A DNA stretch of 64,000 bases from Chrysomallon squamiferum (GCA_012295275.1 CM022669.1:11400949-11464948), one strand, 5' to 3'; numbered from the stretch's first letter, positions 34,551 through 46,415 are shown. Program-made: numbers and translations. Notes: generated by a model not told the origin, from the sequence alone.

Positions 34551-36640
34551 TAAAAATGTACCTATTCTGTATACATTAAATACATACTTACAATACTATA
34601 CATTTTATAACATAATAAGCATTGTTTAAACAAGAATACATTTCATTCATGAAGATCAAAGTTAGAAAGAACAAAGTAAAACAAAATATTAACGTCAGTA
34701 GCTAAATTAAATATAACAAACAGAACATCTATCATAGAAAGATCAAATAAATAGCACACGCTTTACACAGAATCTGCTTTCAGTGTTGTGCAATGTAATT
34801 GCGTTCAACTTCACGTTACATTCTGTAAACAACTTTTACATGTAATCTATCAATATTATTTAACACTGTGATATATATTATTTATTAATTTGCAGCTCAC
34901 AAATCAACTTTGTTTAATGATGCTTAACTTTATTTTAATTATCCCCAGATGTGCCATTTCAGAATAATAACACTTTTTCTCTGTATTATTTACCAAAATA
35001 AGAGTTTTAATCAAATATTAATCAACAAGAGTTTGTTATTTCGTTATTCATTTTAAAGGTTAACAAAATATATTCACTATTATTTAATATGATACTTATA
35101 TATTATCTACAAATCCAAGCAGATAAAAATCCCTGATCCATTTATTATTATTCTGTAATTATTCTAAAATTTAAAATATTCTGTTGTGCAACAAAACAGT
35201 ATTATATAACAATATATTAATATTTACAAATTTGAATTAATTAAAAACATGAACCATTTATTATTATTTTACAGTGTATTCTAAAATGTCTCTTTTTGTA
35301 AATTATCAATATTATTTATTGTTATACTTAAAAATTAGAGTTAATAAAAATAAAATTAAACAAAAAACATGATACATTTGTTATCACTGTGTAATTCATA
35401 ACCTGTATTTTTTAAAATATCTTGACATAACATATGAACAGTATAAAACTGATTACTATGCATTATTTAAAAATGTAAAGTAATAATAATTAAAAAAAAA
35501 CTTCATTTCTAACAATTTAATTATTAATGCATGCAGAAAAATCAACTTGACAATCTTACTTAATAGCACATATTTTTTACTATATTGCTACAAAACATTT
35601 CTCAGTGATAAACTTTAGAAATTCATCTTTTGAAGTTCGTGATAGACATTTTACAATTTTGTGATATCTTGAGATATAACAGGTCAGTGTTACTTAAGAA
35701 AACTGTATTGCAGTATTTAGAAATTTATACAAAAAGCTTTACACTGTGCAGAGTATGTCTGATTTTATCTAGATACGATACAAATTTGACAGCTAGTGGT
35801 ATTATTAAAAGCTCCGTTTAAAAAATCAATTTATTACTTGTGTACTATATAAGCCGTATATAATGCAGAATAATAAATACCGCACAATGTGTTGTAAAAT
35901 ATCACTGTAGTATAACTTCAGTTGTTGAATAACCATGTAGAGTTAACACTAACAAAATTTATTTAAAATAAAACATTTTTAATTCAAGTTTTGCTCAAAT
36001 TTTTAAAAATATTCTGATGCTGATAATGTAAATCTAACAAAGAATCAGAGAATCATTAATGTATAATCAAAAAGAATATATTTATGTGCTGTGGAATATA
36101 TTTATATATGTAGACAATATATTAGATAAAATCTTAAACATTATTAATACTGTGCAGTCTATAATTAAAAGTTTGAATTAGTCTACAAAATCATTAACGA
36201 TGATTAAATTATTTGTCATGACTCAATTTGTAAATGGTTACTTATAGTTACAACACACAGTTGCTTTAAGCCATGTTGTTTAACTATTTCCTCAAAACTG
36301 AAATAATTATTGATACTTCCAAGAAAAACAAAAGTCATTTAAAAACTATGAATATTTATATTCTCTGTTGGAAACTGGCAAAGAACAGAATTTAATGTGT
36401 AATTCAAAACACAAAATCCAAAAAAACAACAACAAACAAATAAACAAACAACTCCATAACTAAGCATAGTGTTTTAAATTATGATTTACTTTAATAACAA
36501 TGGATGTTAAATGTGTTACTGTAACTGTAACCATGAATTAATGTGTTCTGCATGAATAACATTAGTGTAGAATATTTTCTTTACTATAGTGTAACTGATT
36601 TATGAACGTATTATTTTAATTAATAATTAATTAATAGTAA
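34551..36640. repeat. Very AT-rich region with decayed ~117-bp periodicity
   Basis: CCATTTATTATTATT-type phrases recur at about 35138, 35255 and (as ACATTTGTTATCA) 35373, each followed by a TTCTAAAAT/TTTAAAATAT phrase. Similar weak phrases extend to about 36300. The 63-codon frame at 35630-35821 is not recognised. No exon seen in this 2 kb. Confidence 0.5.
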
Positions 36641-36725
36641 TAAAAAAATACTGATGATGATGATGATGATTGTCATGATAATAATAACAACAATAATAAT
36701 AATAATATAAATATAAATAAATAAT
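36641..36725. repeat. (GAT)n and (AAT)n microsatellites
   Basis: GAT units 36652-36669, AAT/AAC units 36680-36722. Confidence 0.9.
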
Positions 36726-36985
36726 TACAACTAAATGTAAAAAGGTATCTATTGATACTGATAAGAACTTGTAATAGGTATAAGACAGTTACATACAGTT
36801 ACTACATACCAAGCTGACACTATCATTTTTATATCTGTCACAGTATCTGAACTGTCACATAACAACAAAAAATAAAATAAAATAAAAAATAAATATATAT
36901 ACATAGTTAAATAAAAACTTGAAAAAAAAAACACCCAACTTATCGGACCATGTACCGTAGTAATAAGATACAATTTACCATTTCA
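36726..36985. other. AT-rich DNA
   Basis: A 74-codon minus frame ends here; composition-driven. Confidence 0.45.
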
Positions 36986-37375
36986 ACTTAACGCAAGACA
37001 AGCAACCGCGTGTAGAAATACGACTCGAGCCTAACACCTATCGATGATAATCAATGACCACACGTAATTTCAAACTTAAGTACCTTTCACTGACTACAGC
37101 ACTCACCTTGATCGGAACTGAGACAGCCTCGCACAGAGAGAGAGAGAGAAAACTCCATGTCTGTACTCCACATGTTATCAAACATCTAACAGGCCTACCT
37201 GTTCGCCAACTCACTGTAACCGTCTGACTGACAGTCGAACGCTGGCCAATCGGCTATGATCACTGCTAAGCCGGCAACTTCTTTCGCTCGGGCCATTCAT
37301 TACCTCTCATTGAGTTCTGTTGATCCGATGTAGCGGTAGCAGTTAGCGCGGTTTGACGCTGTCATAATGAGAGAG
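36986..37375 (-). promoter_or_regulatory. CpG-enriched promoter-like island with first-exon splice donor
   Basis: More than twenty CpGs in under 400 bases, against a CpG-poor background. GGCCAATCGG (37244-37253) is a full NF-Y CCAAT-box match. On the minus strand CAAG|GTGAGT (exon end 37107, intron start 37106) is a perfect 5' splice site, and a second donor CAG|GTAGGC lies at 37199/37198. With NF-Y at 37.25 kb, a transcript starting near 37.15-37.2 kb on the minus strand with a short untranslated exon ending at 37107 would fit normal promoter spacing. No TATA box. The signal-peptide exon at 15.8 kb is on the same strand and could be its downstream partner. Bidirectional activity is possible. 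Confidence 0.45.
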
Positions 37376-37460
37376 AGAGATACAGACGTAGTAGTAGTAG
37401 TAGTAGTAGTTGTAGTTGTAGTAGTTTAGTAGTAGGAGGAGTAGGAGTAGTAGTAATAGT
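37376..37460. repeat. (GTA)n trinucleotide repeat
   Basis: GTAGTA units with TTG and GGA variants at 37387-37457. Confidence 0.95.
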
Positions 37461-37735
37461 GTAATGGGGATTGTGCCTGTGATGTATCAGATACAATTTG
37501 AAGCTGTTAAAAAATATATAGTTCAAACTGATAGTTGCTGTGTATTAGTTTTCTCTGAAAGTTATGAGGAAATATGTTTTAAATGCGATTTACGTGTAAT
37601 ATATTCGTGTATATATAAGTAGAATTAAATGTAAATTATATAAGCCATATGATCTTAATCATATACATATAGATATATACACACCCACCCACACACACAC
37701 ACACACAACAGACACATATATACACACACACACTA
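37461..37735. other. AT-rich DNA with CA-rich end
   Basis: CA/CCCA-rich at 37678-37732, otherwise no feature. Confidence 0.6.
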
Positions 37736-37855
37736 AAGATATACACAAGTATTGTATGTTGAAGTAATGAATAATTTCCTTTTTAATCTGAAGTATTATT
37801 TTAATGGTAACACAATATTGCTGCTATAGTTATTTTTGTTGCAGCTGAATGTTCT

Positions 37856-38175
37856 GTTACCACAATGACTACTACTACTACTACTACTACTATTACTACT
37901 ACTACTACTACTATACTACTATTACTGCTACTCCTGCTATTAATTACTATTGCTATACCACTGCTTTACTACTACTATTTCTACTAGTAAAACTACATCA
38001 CCACAATAACAACAATCAAAACTGCTGCTAGTAGTATTATTATCACAAACATTACTAATACAGCTACTGTAACTACTACTACTATCTCACATACTACTGC
38101 TTCTACTACTACTACTACTACTACTAATATAACTACTACTGCTACCACACCTACTATTACAGGTATTACTACTGA
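37856..38175. repeat. (ACT)n trinucleotide block
   Basis: ACT units at 37868-37930 and 38080-38165 with degenerate ACT/GCT/ACA sequence between. A second, smaller relative of the 32.3-kb block; Tyr- or Val-rich frames are artefacts. Confidence 0.95.
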
Positions 38176-38280
38176 CTGCATAGATGAAGTGACATACACT
38201 GAGAAAGATTATAGATTTGTATTTGTAGTAAATAATTAAATTCATTTATTAATTGTTGTTAAAGAATTAGGTCAAAAATA

Positions 38281-38345
38281 TTCACACACTCACACACACA
38301 CACACACACACACAAACAAACACACACACTCATACACACACAAAC

Positions 38346-38380
<35 letters not shown>

Positions 38381-38385
38381 TCTAT
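38281..38385. repeat. (CA)n microsatellite
   Basis: CA with CAAA and CATA interruptions; the last ~35 bases are pure. Confidence 0.95.
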
Positions 38386-39054
38386 ATACACAGTTAACAT
38401 TCAAACCAAGATAGAGATTCAAAGTGAGATTAATTGTTAAGGCCAAAAACAAGGAGTATACTGATCTACAATAGTTAATTCTAAAAAAAAAATGGAAGTA
38501 TTTTTAAAGGCTATTAAAAAAAAAAAAAAAAAACATTATTTACAAGACTCTACAGACTGCTAATATACAGCAGCTAGGTTTTGTATCGGAATCAATGATG
38601 TCTGTATTCTGTTTTATTCTTGTTCCAGTTTCTGACCGGAACACAATTAGAGAATTGTGATGATCCCAACATTTGACATAGAGTTTATTCTTCTTATTTT
38701 ATTTCTCCAGTGAATACTTTTATTAGTGGTGTCTGTAGATCTATCAAGTGGAGGACTGGGTTTGGTTTTTCACTGTGAGATAAAGTTTTACTGCTGAGTG
38801 TTTTTAACACTGGTTGTTAAAGATGACAGTTAGATACAAATAACGTGCAGGTTTTTTGTGTAAACAAATGTTAAATATTATAAAGTAGATTCTGATGTTT
38901 GAAAATGTAAGTGATAGTGATATATATATAATAAAACATTTACAAAATATAATAATTCAAATACAGAGAAGAGTTTAGTAAGCAAAATATCACTCTCTTT
39001 CTCCATCTGTCCATCTTAATAACTTTCTATCTTTGTCTCAATGTTTCTCTGTGA
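38386..39054. other. Unique DNA
   Basis: A run at 38516-38533. 38560-38830 is complex without recognised exon or motif cluster. Confidence 0.4.
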
Positions 39055-39069
39055 CTTCATCTCTCATTT

Positions 39070-39151
<82 letters not shown>

Positions 39152-39175
39152 ATTCTGTTTTTCTCTCTCTCTCCT
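39055..39175. repeat. (CT)n microsatellite
   Basis: Pure CT from about 39069 to 39148, then interrupted. Confidence 0.98.
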
Positions 39176-39373
39176 GATTGTGGGTTTCCTTAAACATACA
39201 TACAAGATCATTAAAAACCAGTTGATCTATATACAGACACATTACCATACAAACATCTATGTAGTCTTACACAAACATACCTTTAAAACACAGACACTTA
39301 TACATCCATGCAGACACAGAGAGCATTACATTACATTACAGATTTATACATTACTTGGTATTGACATGATTAT

Positions 39374-39375
39374 TG

Positions 39376-39446
<71 letters not shown>

Positions 39447-39590
39447 TACACACTCTCACACATGCAGGTATACATACATACATACAGGATGTGTCTGTAT
39501 GTGGGCGTGTATCTATATGTATATGTGTGAGTGTGTGTGTGTATGTGTGTGTCTGTACATGAGTGTGTGTGTGTTTCTGTGCAAATATAT
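39374..39590. repeat. (CT)n followed by CA/CATA and GT tracts
   Basis: Pure CT 39378-39441; CA/CATA 39443-39487; GT-rich 39495-39580. Frames on both strands (Leu-Ser, Arg-Glu, Cys-Val) are artefacts. Confidence 0.97.
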
Positions 39591-40560
39591 ATAGGTAAAA
39601 GCACTAATACATCTACATATTCACATGCAGAACCAATTAAATAATAAGTAAAAATGATTATAAATTTTTGCAGAAAAACAAACATCCAAATAGTGTCAAG
39701 TGAAAGAAATAAATTCTACACACTTACTGAAAATAATTCTTATACCTTGCTAGAGATAATGAGAAAATTTCAGTGAGAAAATAATTATTAGCTGATAAAT
39801 ACTTGATATTTGTGTGAGAAGATACCTGTCAGGTTATTATTAAAAGAAACTAACTGTGGTTCCTAGACAAGTTTATTTATTATTGTTATCAGGGAAGGCT
39901 TCATTTTTCACAGGTGAAACAAATTACTATTATCACCTGGATAAGGTAAGCCATACAAAATGGTGAATTTTCTATCCCAGAATAAATGATATATATTTTT
40001 TTTATTTTGGTAATAAATTAATAAAAATATTAAGAGAAACAGTGTATAAGATATTAGTGTTGTCAAGTTGTGGAAAATAGTAATTTGCTTTATGCCATAG
40101 TAAATTATATATTTTCTGTTCTTGTCTAAAATGAAAAATGATGCATGTGAAGGGAAATAATAACAGAAAATAAATTAACAGTTATTAAATCATAATAATA
40201 GTTAACAACAGCAATAACAAAAACCACAACAACAAGAGTAAGAATAATAAAAGTAAGAAAAAGAAGAAGAAGAATTTTTAACAACACCAATAAAAAAAAA
40301 AAAGTTTAAATTTTTTTTAAAATCTAAAAGTCAAAACAGTATTAATTTAAGAGGCTTACTATCTGAAGATAATTCTAATTAGGAAAAGACAACTCCAACT
40401 GTCAAGAGAAGATAAACAATATCTGCCAGAACACAAAAAAAGAGAAGCAAAAGAAATCACATTATACTGTCTGTGATACTTCAGTAAGCCAGTTTACATT
40501 ACAGAATTCATGAACTGTATTGAAAGACACAACAAATCAAAGATTATCACTGGTTAAATC
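39591..40560. other. AT-rich DNA
   Basis: GAAGAA at 40255-40272 and poly-A patches. Some complexity at 39820-39960. No gene recognised. Confidence 0.5.
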
Positions 40561-40851
40561 AGTAATGTCTGGTAATTTAGAAAAATAATAATAATTAAAA
40601 AAAAATTAAATATATAAATAAAATAATAATAATAATGATGTACATATGGTTATTAAAATAATAATAATAATAATAATAAATAAATAAATAAAAAATAAAT
40701 AGATAAATCAGTAAATAAATAATATAAAATAAAATAAAATAACATAACATAACATAACATAACATAACATAACAAAATAAAATAAAATAAAATAAAATAA
40801 AATAAAATAAAATAAATTTATCTAAAAAAAATATATATATAAATAAATAAA

Positions 40852-40882
<31 letters not shown>

Positions 40883-40905
40883 AATAATGATGATGTCCAG
40901 CTATT
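40561..40905. repeat. (AAT)n, (AAATA)n, (AACAT)n and (AAAT)n microsatellites
   Basis: A patchwork of related A-rich short units: AAT 40658-40678, AACAT 40740-40772, AAAAT 40773-40815, AAAT 40850-40880. The unit changes in steps, as in successive mutation and expansion of one tract. Confidence 0.95.
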
Positions 40906-41270
40906 CACACACACAACTTTGTATTCTGACTGTCCCTTGAGTACCAATGGTCAACACTGAGGTCTAGAAAGGAATGCATTTTGTTAAGAGTGATCACAAA
41001 AGTACAGCACTTTATGTTTTAAAAAACCAGCTCTCCTCTGGGACTGCCAGCCAGTACATTGTTGAAAGTTTGCCAAGCCCGGCTCCCCCTCCCTCCCTCC
41101 CTCCCCCTCACCTCTCTACCTGACAAAGGTGAAATACTTTGTATTGTTTACATTCATAGGTGCCACGTGTGTCTAATGTAGGGTTTGTTAATTGGTGCAG
41201 TGAATGGCAAAACATGGTACAGCCTTTCATTTGGGAGGTGTTCAGAAAACAAATTAGGATTGAGGGCGTT
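40906..41270. other. Unique island with (CCCT)n
   Basis: CCCTCCCTCCCT at about 41087-41106 inside ordinary-complexity sequence (40910-41270). GTTAATTGGTGCAGTG at 41188. No exon recognised. Confidence 0.35.
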
Positions 41271-41778
41271 AGTGGGTTTTTTTTACTTCTTGTTTTTTAT
41301 TTTTTTATTTTTTTATTTATTTTTTTTTTTTTTACCAATTTTTGGTTATTATTAGATCATTTTCAAGCAAACTTTCAGTAAAAAAATTTTTTTTTTTTTT
41401 TTTTTTGTTGTGTCTTATATTAAGTTTCTATGTTCCATTTTGTTGTTTTGGTTCTTTGTTGTGCTTATTCACTTGTTTTTTAATTATTTTTTCTATTATT
41501 ATTATTAATTATTATTAATAATAATTATTAATAATAATTATTATTTTAATTTTATTTTCGTCATGAGCTTTTTTATTTGTATTTCTTATTTTGTTTATTT
41601 TCCTTTTTTTCAGTTTTAAACATCCAGTTTCTCTCATTCTTTGATGTCTGTGTTGCATTTTTTTATTATTGTTGTTATCTCTCTCTCTTTTTTATTTTTT
41701 AAATTTAATATAATATATTAATTTCCATTTTTTTTCACCATCAATTTATTTTTAATTTTTTTAAATGTTTTTTCTTTT

Positions 41779-41780
<2 letters not shown>
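41271..41780. repeat. T-rich low complexity
   Basis: T runs at about 41311-41332 and 41388-41406; TTATTA alternation at 41495-41545. Confidence 0.85.
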
Positions 41781-41862
<82 letters not shown>

Positions 41863-41901
41863 CATCTGTTATCATAGTAATAAAAAAAAAAAAAAAAAAA
41901 A
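41779..41901. repeat. (CT)n and poly-A
   Basis: Pure CT 41779-41860; A run 41882-41901. Confidence 0.98.
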
Positions 41902-42297
41902 ATAAAATAAATATCATTTTTAACTTCATCTATGAAATACTTGTTACAGTAATGATAACCTTTTCAGAAAAAAATGACTTTAAAAAAAGATTAAAAAATT
42001 TTTGGCTCTTCCCATCCCAGTCCCATCCCTCCCATTTCCTCTCCCCCCCACACACACATCCTTCTTTCGTGAGAGATAAGTGTGGGGTGAACTGTCGGTC
42101 AGCCAATGTAACGATATTTTTGGAAGCAGCGTTTCTTCCAACCTCGGTTTTATTGCCTATCCACATAATCATTGCACAGAATTATGTCCATTAATTTTAC
42201 TGTTTTCAGTTCAGTTACTATGACATAACAGACCAGAATCTGGAGGTCTGAACCAAGACTTCAGTTTGATAATTTCTTTCTGAAATGATATGTTATT
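41902..42297. other. Unique DNA with C-rich patch
   Basis: 42005-42060 is C-rich (CCCATCCC phrases). 80-codon frames on opposite strands mirror each other; not recognised. Confidence 0.4.
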
Positions 42298-42445
42298 AAA
42301 AAAAAAAAAAAAAAAATGATATTAAAATTCAGAGTAAAATAAAATAAAATAAAGATCAGTTCATAACTATATATCATATTTTTTGTTTTTATTTTAATTT
42401 TATTTTTTTAATTTTATTTATTATTTTATTTATTTATTTATTATT

Positions 42446-42484
<39 letters not shown>

Positions 42485-42501
42485 TTATATTTTTTATTAT
42501 A

Positions 42502-42534
<33 letters not shown>

Positions 42535-42560
42535 TTAATTTTTTTAATTTATTTTTTGCA
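42298..42560. repeat. Poly-A, (AAAAT)n, (TTTA)n, (ATT)n
   Basis: A run 42299-42316, TTTA units 42430-42485, ATT units 42500-42530. Confidence 0.95.
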
Positions 42561-42699
42561 GATTCACCAAATATTCATATACCACAAATTCTTGGAAAAG
42601 ATCGTAAAATTATCATTTACTTTTTATCGTATATTTTATTTTTTATATTGAGTGCAGAGGTACTTTGTGTTTCATTTTTTTTTTTTTTCAGTAGTGGAC

Positions 42700-42935
42700 A
42701 TTAATAATGTTGCTTTTAAAGGAGACATTTAACTTTGCTGTTTCTTGCGGCAATTGGTTGCACGTGTTGTGTTTTTGTATTGCTAAATATCAAAGTGAAA
42801 CGGTTCACAAGAATGTTTTGAACGTGCACACCTAGAACTGCAGTGCACAACACAGCCCCATAAATAATTTTTGCAGTCTGCAGAACTTGACGTTTATTCT
42901 TTGCTTTATGACACAGCACATAATTATCTGCAGCA
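42700..42935 (-). mobile_element. Possible non-LTR retrotransposon C-terminal relic
   Basis: The minus-strand translation includes RQVLQTAKIIYGAVL, close in pattern to the 'L..V..TA..IIG..L' block that follows the reverse transcriptase in many animal LINE-type ORFs, then HVQNILVN, like the later 'RA.NIL.D' block. After a +1 frame change the DNA reads NQLPQETAKLN, similar to the terminal 'NSF.P.A..LLN' block. Order and spacing are plausible, but the fragment is short and frameshifted, and I cannot place its ends, so it would be dead. The match rests on pattern memory, not a search. Confidence 0.35.
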
Positions 42936-43099
42936 GTGTTTAAATACTAACTAGGTAATAAAGTTTTAAACTCTATTTTCATTTTGAAATAGTCATTGAA
43001 GAATAAAATAAATATAAAAAAAAAGCAAAAAAAAAAAGAAAAAGAATACAGAGAAGGAAATGGAACTGATATTTTTTTTGAATAAAGATAAATTTGAAA

Positions 43100-43137
<38 letters not shown>

Positions 43138-43250
43138 AGGCTAACTTTAAGAGTAAGAATATAAAACTTTTATTAAATTATCTTTGAAAGATTAACAAAA
43201 AAAAAAGAAAAAGAAAAAGTATCCGAGTTTAAGGAGTTGGCCAAGTTAGG
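42936..43250. repeat. A-rich and T-rich low complexity
   Basis: A-rich 43010-43045, T run 43107-43132, A-rich 43196-43220. Confidence 0.85.
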
Positions 43251-44200
43251 CTAAAACGATCTCAGAGGCTAGTTCCGATCAGTACGCAGTGACCCGTTTG
43301 TCAAAGATGATGGTATGTGTTGTACTGTTTCTGGGAAGGAACATGTAAATGACATCTTGTTGCTTAACAATTTTAACAGCACTTGACTTTTTTGATTTTT
43401 GTAACATATTTACTACAAAGACACCCTCATACAAAAGGAAACAACAACAACCAAAAAAAACCCACCTGAAAATTAAAAACATTTTAAATATCTTCGTTAA
43501 AAGAATATCAAGTCAACTGTGATATTTATAATTCTTCAGGTTCATTAAACTGTTGATGTTCTTTTTAGAATTTCTATTACTTTTAAAATTCCTAAATTTT
43601 AAAATGATCGTTTCCGTAACTCATCATTTTTACATAAGAAGAAGAGGGGAAACTATAAATACTGAATTAATGCATCTTTCTTTTTTTTTTTTTTTTTTTT
43701 TTTTTTAGTCGCGATGATAATAATAATTACTGGAGTAAAAACCAACATATATTCTAATATACTACTAAATATTAATATTATTATATCTCAAGACATTGTG
43801 AAATAAATTGATATTAATTAGGTAATACCAGTGCTGAAGAAAACTAACTGTTAATAATTCCTGTGATTGGGAATCCAAGCAAACAGCGACTGTAAAACAT
43901 TTTTAATATATTGACTGTTGTTACGTCACTGATTATAAAGTTGTATCAGTGATTGTAAAACATTGTTAACACGCAGACAGTTGTTACGTCACTGATTATA
44001 AAGTTGTATTAATATGTTATATTATATTTGTGATATCAAATCTCCTGCTGTAATAAAATCTTTGTATAAAAATGACATGCATTAATATTACAACAGAGAT
44101 GAGGAAATTAATTTTGGATCCAACGAATTGATGGAGTCCTTTTCTTTAAACATAGAAACACTTTGTCACGTGAAGGTAAGGGTGGAGAATAAATAACATA
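43251..44200. other. Mostly AT-rich DNA, one duplicated phrase
   Basis: TGTTACGTCACTGATTATAAAGTTGTAT occurs in two near-identical copies (from about 43919 and 43983) about 64 bases apart; each holds a TACGTCAC CRE-like site. T run 43680-43706. No supported gene. Confidence 0.6.
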
Positions 44201-45030
44201 TTTCTTTCTTCTTTCTTTTTTATTTACATTTTTTTATTTTTATTTTTATTTTTATTTTTTTTCTTCTGATCTGAAACCAATTACCTTTGAATGTGTAGAG
44301 GTTGTTTTCAAATGACAGTTTTATGTTAGAAAAAGATTGCACGGAAATGTAGACTTTCTTTCTTCGTTTAGTGAATTTTGTACTTCGAAGATTTTTTTGA
44401 TTTTTTTTTTTTTATGTAAATGTGGGTTTGCGAGAGAAAAAGAATTTGTGAGTAGTTTTTGTGTGTGAGTTTGGGTGTCTGTTTGTGTGAGAATGTGTTT
44501 ACGTGTTTATATATGTAATCTTTCGTTCATGAAATTTTGTTTTACTTATTCATGAGTGTCACAATAACATTGTTTTATATAATCTGATTTGCTTATTAAT
44601 ATCAAATCCATTATAATTATTTGATGAATGTTGATTTCGTATTAATATAATCATTAAAAAAATTCCTAAAACTGATTTTAACTTTTTTTTCTATATTAGA
44701 CAATATAATTTTTCTATGAAATTTATTTCACTTTTTTTTCTGTAAGCCAATATATAATCTTTTGAAATTTCCTTTGCTTTTCTAATAGTTAGTAATATTC
44801 AGATTTTTTCTAATTTTAATTTTTTTTAAAAATCTAATATACGCACACAACATCCAAAAAACCACCTGATCATCATCAGCAGAAAAAAAAAGATACCAGA
44901 GCTGAAATTCAATTCGTCTAAGACAAAGAGATTAGAATCACGAAAAGCCAAGTTATGACTCGAATCCACGCACAATTTACCAGATGACAGAAATATGAAG
45001 AGGCCACACACCTAGATCATAAAAGAAAAA
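44201..45030. other. T-rich DNA
   Basis: TTTTTATT units at 44218-44262, GT-rich 44455-44505. The 61-codon minus frame (44826-45011) is unrecognised. Confidence 0.5.
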
Positions 45031-45230
45031 CCGCTTTATTTAAGGCTGTTCAAAAATGTTGTCCACTTGAGATGATGTCTAATGTTACGTACGCTAATAC
45101 TGCTTCTCTTGTAATTAGCGCATCTGGCTTCCTGCAGGTATAAAGGAAATTCCAAAGCAGATGGCCAGATGATTAGATACTAATAATTATTTATTATTTA
45201 AACCAGCCACACTGCAGCAACCTTTGACAT
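45031..45230. promoter_or_regulatory. Candidate enhancer: homeodomain plus E-box cluster
   Basis: CGCTAATAC (45092-45100) and GTAATTAGCG (45111-45120) form a near-perfect inverted repeat with TAAT cores. CATCTGG (45121), CAGATGG (about 45158) and CCAGATG (45165) are three proneural-type E-box cores, followed by GATTAG and TAATAATTA. High complexity, no coding frame. Confidence 0.4.
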
Positions 45231-45999
45231 TTTCAGTGTGGTTGTCTCAGATTATCAGTTTATTTTTAATCTTTTTTTTTTTTTTTTTTTCATTTTATGT
45301 TTCTTTTACTTCTTTTAGGTTGCTACGTGCAGTGTCGTTACTTTCTGAAACATTAATTTCTTTATTTTTGTTTTATAAGTGTGCGTTTAATGTGGGGTTT
45401 TTTTAATGCTTATTTTATAAGGACGTTCTTGTGTGTGTGGTGTTTTTTTTAAATTGTTATTTTATTAACATCATTTGTTATCTTTTATTTTTATTTCATA
45501 AGTGCTTTTTTTATTTATTTATTTATTTTTTTTAAATTTATTTTAAGAAAGAAAAATATAGAAGATAAAAATTTTTGGCGTGGTTTTAATAGTTTCCCAG
45601 TGTCTCTAATAGTTGTAAAATTATGTGAACTCTAATGCACTGAAATTTTCTGTTTATTTTATCAAATATTTATTCCTGTTGGCTTTTTTCTTGCGTTTTA
45701 TTTCTCAGCGGTTTCCTGTAAATGTGAGAAGAAAAAAAAACAAGAAAAATAAACAAGTGAACAATGTCAGAGTCTATACCATTTTAACGCCTCTGTAAAA
45801 GTCTATACAAGACTAAATCGTTGTGATACAAACAAAATGTGGTATGTGCTACCCTGTAATCACTTAATATCAATGTGGAAATTCTGGGCCAGTAATGGAC
45901 AATATCCAAGACTTTAATTATGTTTATAATCTGACATATTATGTACCTGAATTTATTATTTTAACAAGAACAGAAAACTAAGGATGCATTTAATTCAAA
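45231..45999. other. T-rich DNA
   Basis: T run 45272-45290 and ATTT units 45510-45530. No gene. Confidence 0.55.
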
Positions 46000-46240
46000 T
46001 ATGTAAGTATGTGTGTATGTGTGTGTGTGTGCGTGCGTACGTATATGTGCATGCATGTAGGAATGTATCTATGTAAGTATGTGTGTATGTGTGTGAATGT
46101 GTGCGTGCGTACGTATATGTGTCGCATGTAGGTATGTATCTATGTAAGTATGTGTGTATGTGTGTGAATGTGTGCGTGCGTACTTATATGTGCATGCATG
46201 TAGGAATGTATCTATGTAAGTATGTGTGTATGTGTGTGTG
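46000..46240. repeat. 70/71-bp GT-rich minisatellite
   Basis: ATGTAAGTATGTGTGTATGT recurs at 46001, 46071, 46142 and 46213. Each unit also holds GCGTGCGTACGTATATGTG and TGTAGGAATGTATCT. Confidence 0.95.
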
Positions 46241-46415
46241 TGTGTATGTATACACACACAGAGACACACATATAAATGCATACATACATGCATGTATTGT
46301 GTGTGCATGTGTGTGTTTGTGTGTATGTATATACACACACAGACACACACATAAATGCATACATACACACACACATGTATTGTGTGTGTGTATGTGTGTG
46401 TGTGTGTTGATAACT
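46241..46415. repeat. ~80-bp repeat of alternating GT and CA blocks
   Basis: Two copies of a unit in which a GTGTATGTATA block is followed by its own complement-like TACACACACA and ATAAATGCATACATAC. Because GT and CA alternate, each copy can fold on itself. Confidence 0.9.

Noticed and set aside
43256-43310. Possible plus-strand exon ending ATGATG|GTATGTG
   Set aside because: The region before the would-be acceptor is purine-rich, with no polypyrimidine tract.
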